Shown: positions 58,043 to 64,000 of the stretch, piece after piece
Layout of the letters: each line of letters opens with the position of its first letter
How positions within the stretch are numbered: the first letter of the stretch is position 1
Translations under genes and position numbers: made by a program
NCBI RefSeq assembly: GCF_001279005.1
Contig: NZ_LGCN01000177.1
Span: forward strand, 62,001-126,000
Origin: Streptomyces caelestis
GTDB taxonomy: Bacteria > Actinomycetota > Actinomycetes > Streptomycetales > Streptomycetaceae
Reading direction: 5' to 3'
Length of the DNA: 64,000 nt
The notes under the pieces: model-generated
Told to the model about the DNA's origin: nothing
Seen by the model: the letters and a program-made list of their open reading frames with translations, nothing else
Databases searched by the model: none

Positions 58043-58315
58043 GCGGGGACCTCCGCTCCACACGGCAGCCGCCGGTCTCCGACTGCACCCTCCCGCTCAC
58101 CCTGCGTCGCCGGGTGGGCGGGCGCCCGCCGGGAGGTCCGAACGTGGGGCCGCACGACCCGGGCGATGTGACGCAGGTCACGGGGAAGAGTGCGGGAGCG
58201 GGAAATAACCGGGGACCGTTTCCCCGTTTGGAACGGTGTCCACGCGAAACGGGGACTCCCTCCCCGGATCGCGGACATGACATAAAGATCACGCCACCAC
58301 GACCAGGAGTGCACC

Positions 58316-58957
58316 GTGCAGACCGCCACCCCCGTCACGCGCAAGGCACCCCGGCCCCGCGCCGACGCCCTGCGCAACCGGGAGCGGATCGTCACCGCCG
58401 CCCGGGAGATGTTCGTCGAGTTCGGGCCCGAGGTGCCGCTCGACGAGGTCGCCCGCCGGGCCGGCGTCGGCAACGCCACGGTGTACCGCAACTTCCCCGA
58501 CCGCGACGCGCTGGTGCGCGAGGTCGTCTGCTCCGTGATGGACCGTACGGTGCGGGCGGCCGAGCAGGCGCTCAGCGAGACCGGGGACGCCTTCGAGGCA
58601 TTGGAGCGCTTCGCGCACACCGCCGCCGACGAGCGGATCAGCGCGCTGTGCCCGATGGTCTCCAGCACCTTCGACCAGCACCACCCCGACCTGGAGGACG
58701 CACGCCGGCGCGCCGAGAGCCTCGTCGCGCAGTTGATGGACCGCGCCAAGGCGGCCGGTCAGCTCCGCGGCGACGTGGAGTACGGCGATCTGATGGTGGG
58801 CGTCGCCCAGCTGAGCCGGCCCCCGGCCGGTACCGGCTGCGACAACGCCGACCGTTTCGTCCACCGTCATCTGCAGTTGTTCCTGGACGGGATGCGGGCT
58901 CCGGCCCCGGCCGTCCTGCCGGGTTCGGCCGTGACCGTGGAGGACCTGCGCCGCTGA
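58316..58957 (+). CDS. TetR-family regulator
   Basis: A 213-residue protein. N-terminal HTH (RERIVTAAREMFVEFGPEVP, VARRAGVGNATVYRNFPDRD) and a C-terminal ligand domain with RLHP-like helices. GTG start with CAGGAG upstream. It stands 147 bases before an exporter gene on the same strand and most likely controls it, perhaps through GTACC-N6-GGTAC at 59085-59100. Confidence 0.92.
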   Translation: MQTATPVTRKAPRPRADALRNRERIVTAAREMFVEFGPEVPLDEVARRAGVGNATVYRNFPDRDALVREVVCSVMDRTVRAAEQALSETGDAFEALERFAHTAADERISALCPMVSSTFDQHHPDLEDARRRAESLVAQLMDRAKAAGQLRGDVEYGDLMVGVAQLSRPPAGTGCDNADRFVHRHLQLFLDGMRAPAPAVLPGSAVTVEDLRR

Positions 58958-59084
58958 GCGACCCCTGACGCCACGCACACCGCCCGCCTGACGGCGGGCG
59001 TCCCTTCCGGCGACCGTCCACGGGGACGAGTCGTTCCTCGAGCGCACCCGATTTCTCGTCATACGTTCTTTATTTCCGTCACAC

Positions 59085-59100
59085 GTACCGAAGTGGGTAC
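59085..59100. promoter_or_regulatory. Short inverted repeat before the exporter gene
   Basis: GTACC-N6-GGTAC, immediately before the exporter start. A possible TetR operator half-site pair; weak evidence. Confidence 0.4.
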
Positions 59101-59104
59101 CCCC

Positions 59105-60655
59105 ATGTCTGAAACAGCCTCGACGGCCGGAAAGCCCCCGAGAGTCCTGGGCGGTCCGGACGCCAACCGCTGGAAGGCGCTCGTCTTCATCGCGCTGGCC
59201 CAGCTGATGGTCGTCCTGGACGCCACCATCGTGAACATCGCCCTGCCCTCCGCCCAGCAGGACCTGGGCATCTCGGACGGCAACCGCCAGTGGGTGGTCA
59301 CCGCCTACGCCCTCGCCTTCGGCGGACTGCTGCTGTTCGGCGGCCGGATAGCCGACCTGTGGGGGCGCAAGCGGGCCTTCGTGCTCGGCCTGGGCGGGTT
59401 CGCCGCGGCCTCCGCGCTCGGCGGCGCGGCCACCAACGAGGCCATGATGTTCGGCGCCCGCGCCCTCCAGGGCGTCTTCGGCGCGCTGCTCGCGCCCGCC
59501 GCCCTGTCCCTGCTCGCGGTGATGTTCACCGACGGCAAGGAGCGCGCCAAGGCGTTCGGCATCTACGGCGCGATCGCCGGCGGCGGCGGCGCCGTGGGTC
59601 TGATCCTCGGCGGTTTCCTCACCGAGTACCTGGACTGGCGCTGGACGTTCTTCGTGAACATCCCGTTCGCCGTGGTCGCCGCGGCCGGCGCGTACTTCGT
59701 CATCCGCGAGCCCGAGGGCGGCCGCAACCGCTCGCCGCTCGACGTCCCCGGCGTGGTGCTGTCCACCGTGGGTCTGGTCGCGCTGGTCTACGGCTTCACC
59801 CGCGCGGAGTCCGAGGGCTGGAGCGACTCGCTGACGATCGGCATGTTCGTCGCCTCCGCCGTGCTGCTCGCCGCCTTCGTGGCCGTCGAGGCCAGGGTCA
59901 AGGCGCCGCTGCTGCCGCTGCGCGTGGTCACCGAGCGCAACCGCGGCGGGGTCTACCTCTCGCTGGGCCTGGCGATCATCGCGATGTTCGGCCTGTTCCT
60001 CTTCCTCACCTACTACCTGCAGGTCGTGAAGGGCTACTCGCCGGTCAAGACCGGTTTCGCCTTCCTGCCGATGGTCGCGGGCATGATCACGGGCTCGACC
60101 CAGATCGGCACCCGGCTGATGACCCGGGTCGCGCCCCGGCTGCTGATGGGCCCCGGCTTCCTGGTCGCCGCGCTCGGCATGCTCTTCCTGACACAGCTGG
60201 AGATCGACACCTCGTACGCGGGCGTCCTGCTGCCCGGCATGCTGCTGCTCGGCCTCGGCATGGGCACGGCGTTCATGCCGGCCATGTCGCTGGCCACGCT
60301 GGGCGTGGAGCCGCGGGACGCCGGCGTCGCCTCCGCGATGGTCAACACCTCGCAGCAGGTGGGCGGCGCCATCGGCACGGCCCTGCTGAACACGATCGCG
60401 GCCTCGGCCACCACGTCCTACGTCGCCGACCGCATCGGCGGCGCCACGAGCCGGTCCCAGCAGCAGCTGGTCCAGCTCCAGGGGCAGGTGCAGGGCTACA
60501 CCAGCGCGATCTGGTTCGCGGTCGGGATCCTGGTGGCGGCCGCGGCCATCGCCCTGACCCTGATCAACGCCGGCCGGCCGGGCGGCACCGCGGTCGCCGG
60601 GTCCGCCGAGAAGACCGTCGGGGACGAGATGGCCGTGCCGGTGGCCATGCACTGA
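59105..60655 (+). CDS. DHA2-family (14-helix) MFS drug exporter
   Basis: A 516-residue MFS protein with about 14 transmembrane helices. ALAQLMVVLDATIVNIALPS is motif D1 (LDxTxVNVALP) typical of EmrB/QacA, and GRIADLWGRKRAF is motif A. RWTFFVNIPFAVVAAAGAYF is motif C-like. It should export drugs or metabolites by proton antiport. ATG 59105 is preferred; an upstream GTG (59093) is possible. Preceded by its probable TetR regulator. Confidence 0.95.
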   Translation: MSETASTAGKPPRVLGGPDANRWKALVFIALAQLMVVLDATIVNIALPSAQQDLGISDGNRQWVVTAYALAFGGLLLFGGRIADLWGRKRAFVLGLGGFAAASALGGAATNEAMMFGARALQGVFGALLAPAALSLLAVMFTDGKERAKAFGIYGAIAGGGGAVGLILGGFLTEYLDWRWTFFVNIPFAVVAAAGAYFVIREPEGGRNRSPLDVPGVVLSTVGLVALVYGFTRAESEGWSDSLTIGMFVASAVLLAAFVAVEARVKAPLLPLRVVTERNRGGVYLSLGLAIIAMFGLFLFLTYYLQVVKGYSPVKTGFAFLPMVAGMITGSTQIGTRLMTRVAPRLLMGPGFLVAALGMLFLTQLEIDTSYAGVLLPGMLLLGLGMGTAFMPAMSLATLGVEPRDAGVASAMVNTSQQVGGAIGTALLNTIAASATTSYVADRIGGATSRSQQQLVQLQGQVQGYTSAIWFAVGILVAAAAIALTLINAGRPGGTAVAGSAEKTVGDEMAVPVAMH

Positions 60656-60745
60656 CGGTCCACCCGTCCCTCACCACCCGTACGGAAGAGGAGGGGCGCC
60701 TCCTCCTCCGTACGGCTCCCTGGACCTGTCCCGGCTCCCGCCCCG

Positions 60746-61267
60746 TCAGCGGAGCCAGGGCAGGTCCGCGCCCGCTCCGTTCGGCTGAAGTCCCTCGGCG
60801 ACGATCCGCATGATCTCGCCGAGGGACTTCTGCTGCTCGGGGGTGAGCCGGTCGAAGACCGCCTGGCGCACGGCGTCCACGTGGCCGGGCGCGTGCCGGT
60901 CCAGCACCTCCTGGCCCTCGTCCGTCAGCACGGCGAACTGGCCGCGCTTGTCGGAGGGGCAGTCCTCACGGCGCACCCAGCCGCTCTTCTCCAGGCGCGC
61001 GATCGCGTGCGAGAGGCGGGAGCGGGTGATCTTCGCGGACATCGCCAGTTCCGTCATCCGCAGCCGGCGGTGCGGGGACTCGGCGAGCTTGACCAGCAGG
61101 CCGTAGTAGACGTGCGGCATTCCCGCGTCGCGCTGGAGCTGGCGGTCGAGGTGGTCCTCCAGGAGGGTGGCGGCCTCGATGTACGAGCGCCAGACGCGCT
61201 GTTCCTCGTCGGTGAGCCAGCGGGGTCCGCCGGCGGGTGCCGATGATGCTGCGGGTGCCGTGTTCAT
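60746..61267 (-). CDS. MarR-family regulator
   Basis: A 173-residue winged-helix protein. HVYYGLLVKLAESPHRRLRM, ELAMSAKITRSRLSHAIARL and GWVRREDCPSDKRGQFAVLT are the standard MarR recognition helix and wing. GTGGAG precedes ATG 61267. It is divergent from the dioxygenase gene. The 123-base gap contains CTTGAATC (61292) and, 40 bases on, TTGAGAGTTCAA, possible operator elements. Confidence 0.92.
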   Translation of the reverse strand: MNTAPAASSAPAGGPRWLTDEEQRVWRSYIEAATLLEDHLDRQLQRDAGMPHVYYGLLVKLAESPHRRLRMTELAMSAKITRSRLSHAIARLEKSGWVRREDCPSDKRGQFAVLTDEGQEVLDRHAPGHVDAVRQAVFDRLTPEQQKSLGEIMRIVAEGLQPNGAGADLPWLR

Positions 61268-61390
61268 GTACTCCACTGTACGGCCGCCCTTCTTGAATCT
61301 TAAACAAAACCGGCGTACGGTCGGTGGTGGAAGTTGAGAGTTCAAGCAATATTGGAAGTCCTCGGAAGTCCGCCGAAGGGAGTCGCCGTC

Positions 61391-62176
61391 ATGACCGCCG
61401 CCACTCAGGAACGCATGCCCGCGCTCTACCTCAGCCACGGCGCCCCGCCCCTGGCCGACGACCCGGTCTGGCCGGGCGAACTGGCCGCCTGGTCGGCCGA
61501 CCTGCCCCGCCCGAAGGCGATCCTGGTCGTCTCCGCCCACTGGGAGGAGGCCCCGCTCGCCCTCGGCGCCACCGAGACCGTCCCCCTGGTCTACGACTTT
61601 TGGGGCTTCCCCGAGCACTACTACCAGGTCACCTACGGCGCCCCCGGCGCCCCCGCGCTCGCCGACTCGGTGCGCAAGCTGCTGCGCGCCCCCGGCATGC
61701 CCGTCCAGGACGTCCCCGACCGGGGCCTGGACCACGGCGCCTACGTCCCGCTGGTCGAGATGTACCCCGGGGCCGACATCCCGGTGCTCCAGGTCTCCAT
61801 GCCGACGCTGGACCCGGTGAAGCTGATGGAGATCGGGCGCCGGCTCGCGCCGCTGCGCGACGAGGGCGTGCTGATCATCGGCTCCGGGTTCTTCACCCAC
61901 AACCTGGCCGCGCTGCGGCAGGGCGGCATCCCCGCCTGGTCGACGGAGTTCGACGCCTGGGGCCGGGAGGCCCTGGAGGCGCGGGACGTGGACGCGCTGC
62001 TGGACTTCACCCGCAAGTCCCCGGCGGGCCTGCTCGCCCACCCGCGCACCGAGCACTTCGCCCCGCTCTTCGTGACCATGGGCGCCGCGGACGCCGCGGG
62101 GGAGCTCGGGGAGCAGAGGTCCGTGATCGACGGGTTCTGGCTGGGGCTGGCCAAGCGGTCGGTGCAGTTCGGCTGA
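61391..62176 (+). CDS. DODA-type (LigB-like) extradiol dioxygenase
   Basis: A 261-residue protein of the DODA/LigB class III extradiol ring-cleavage family. Metal-binding His residues sit in LYLSHGAPPL, VVSAHWEE and LDHGAYVPLVEMYP, with a late His in GSGFFTHNL. Substrates are catechol-like; in this family the E. coli member is YgiD. The MarR regulator next to it may sense a phenolic compound. GAAGGGAG precedes the ATG. Confidence 0.93.
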   Translation: MTAATQERMPALYLSHGAPPLADDPVWPGELAAWSADLPRPKAILVVSAHWEEAPLALGATETVPLVYDFWGFPEHYYQVTYGAPGAPALADSVRKLLRAPGMPVQDVPDRGLDHGAYVPLVEMYPGADIPVLQVSMPTLDPVKLMEIGRRLAPLRDEGVLIIGSGFFTHNLAALRQGGIPAWSTEFDAWGREALEARDVDALLDFTRKSPAGLLAHPRTEHFAPLFVTMGAADAAGELGEQRSVIDGFWLGLAKRSVQFG

Positions 62177-62207
62177 GGACGGCGAGGACGGCGAGGACGG
62201 GGAGGGG

Positions 62208-62717
62208 CTACAGCTCCTTCTCGTACCGGGCCACGTCCCGCCGGCGGCCGAACGTGCGGCCCGCCTCCCGGCACGTGCCGACGTGCCGGAAGCCGAAACG
62301 CTCGTGCGGCCGCCCCGAGGCGTCGTTCGGCCGGGCGACGCCGGCGCGGGCGCGGTGGACGTCCTCGCCCGCCAGGGCCTGGAAGAGGGCCCCGTGGAGG
62401 AGCGTGCCGATGCCGCGCCGGGGGGCGACGTGGACCGTCGTCCCCACCGAGGTCGCGTAGGCGGGCTCGGGGCGGAAGGGGCCGGAGGCGGCGTACCCCG
62501 GGATCCCCCGTGCGCCGGCGCCCGTGGCAACCATCAGGCGGTACGGGCCGTCTACAGGGTGGGAGAGCAGCCGGGGGCGGTGCTCCTGTGGAGTGAAGGG
62601 CGCCGTGTCGAATGTGATCGCCGTCTCACGTACGGAGTGGTCGTACGGGTCGGTGAGGACCGTCAGGTCACCCTCGGCGCCCGGTCTGACCTGGACCTCT
62701 TCGTGCTCCGCCGGTAT
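62208..62717 (-). CDS. GNAT acetyltransferase of the phosphinothricin type, apparently decaying
   Basis: About 169 residues. VQVRPGAEGDLTVLTDPYDH, VRETAITFDTAPFTPQEHRP and the closing DASGRPHERFGFRHVGTCRE, VARYEKEL follow phosphinothricin/methionine-sulfoximine N-acetyltransferases. The acetyl-CoA loop, usually R-G-x-G-x-G with an H-x-x-x-R lead, is shortened to VAPRRGIGT. At the expected start (62717) the codon is ATA, preceded by a good GAGGAG; the next in-frame ATG is at 62879, 54 codons upstream and without family similarity. It is open but may be a young pseudogene. Confidence 0.65.
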   Translation of the reverse strand: MPAEHEEVQVRPGAEGDLTVLTDPYDHSVRETAITFDTAPFTPQEHRPRLLSHPVDGPYRLMVATGAGARGIPGYAASGPFRPEPAYATSVGTTVHVAPRRGIGTLLHGALFQALAGEDVHRARAGVARPNDASGRPHERFGFRHVGTCREAGRTFGRRRDVARYEKEL

Positions 62718-62910
62718 CGCGTCTCCTCGCGTGGCCGGACAGGATACTGCATGATCAGAAAAATCGGTGGGCGGGTTGGGAATTCTGTCCGGATTCCAGT
62801 CGTTGTTTCCATCGGATGCAGGGCACCCGACCAGAGTCCGGAAGGACCTGAGAGGCGTGTCAGGCGTCCACAGGACCACCCGCTGACCTCATCATCGCAA
62901 GGGAGCACGC

Positions 62911-63900
<990 letters not shown>

Positions 63901-63909
<9 letters not shown>

Positions 63910-63942
63910 GGACCCGGACGGCATGGCGGCGTGAGGACCCGG
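63901..63942. repeat. Short duplication of the hrdD 3' end
   Basis: A 17-base unit, GCGGCGTGAGGACCCGG, occurs at 63901-63917 and 63926-63942. The first copy includes the stop codon. The remaining bases to 64000 show no gene. Confidence 0.7.
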
Positions 63943-64000
63943 GCGGCGCGGTGGCGCGACGGTCGCACCGCCGCGGGTGAACGCGGCGGTGCGGCCGCCG

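Overview
This is a very GC-rich actinobacterial chromosome segment, almost certainly Streptomyces. Supporting signs are GTG starts, AGGAG-type ribosome sites, XRE/DUF5753-DUF397 pairs, an AfsR regulator, FbiC, an HrdD-type sigma factor and an actinomycete integrative and conjugative element (AICE). Two stretches are visibly less GC-rich: about 26.8-27.4 kb and 42.4-44.1 kb. All family calls rest on reading the translated frames and recalled family features; no database search was possible.

The left core (1-32.8 kb) begins with the N-terminal two thirds of afsR. It continues with a frameshifted nitroreductase-like relic, an F420 block (F420-type oxidoreductase plus fbiC), a probably inactive L,D-transpeptidase-like protein, a DUF2165 protein, an ADP-ribosylglycohydrolase, a sodium/solute symporter, a large membrane protein, a D-Ala-D-Ala carboxypeptidase with a long disordered N-terminus, and a GPP34 protein. 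Next come an XRE/DUF397 pair, MerR regulator, glutathione peroxidase, SAM methyltransferase, MmpL transporter with a divergent TetR, Ser/Gly-repeat protein, AraC-type regulator, membrane-tethered receiver protein, crotonase, Fe/Mn superoxide dismutase with a good Nur-box candidate, and a DUF2238 membrane protein.

The accessory island (32.84-55.81 kb) is a stack of elements inserted into the 3' end of one tRNA-Arg(CCT) gene, which is intact at 55740-55812 on the minus strand. Five further copies of the tRNA 3' end (32837, 34505, 38267, 39379, 41881) divide it into blocks. From left to right the blocks hold: a VapBC-type toxin-antitoxin; a relic AICE with a VNTR-disrupted OGG-fold glycosylase, a secreted fibronectin-type protein and a deleted integrase; a second VapBC; and a small zinc-finger protein, a SMI1-like protein and a hydrolase. 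The last block, 41881-55786, is an apparently complete AICE of about 13.9 kb bounded by a 47-bp perfect repeat. It carries an orphan lower-GC membrane protein, an XRE regulator, a HATPase / sigma-like HTH / PP2C module, TraSA-like translocase, Spd-like proteins, Rep, Xis, Int, an RlmA/TlrB-like methyltransferase and a truncated IS5-type transposase. A palindrome GTCTAG-N4-CTAGAC recurs before four of its transcription units and looks like an element-wide operator.

The right core (55.8-64 kb) has a tiny membrane protein, a secreted M6-type metalloprotease, a TetR plus DHA2-family exporter, a MarR regulator divergent from a DODA-type dioxygenase, a decaying phosphinothricin-type acetyltransferase, and the HrdD-type sigma factor.

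The main candidates for something new are the tRNA-Arg stack with its fixed-distance arm repeats, the AICE-wide operator together with the partner-switching-like module, and the orphan 555-residue membrane protein in the attachment-site-proximal cargo slot.
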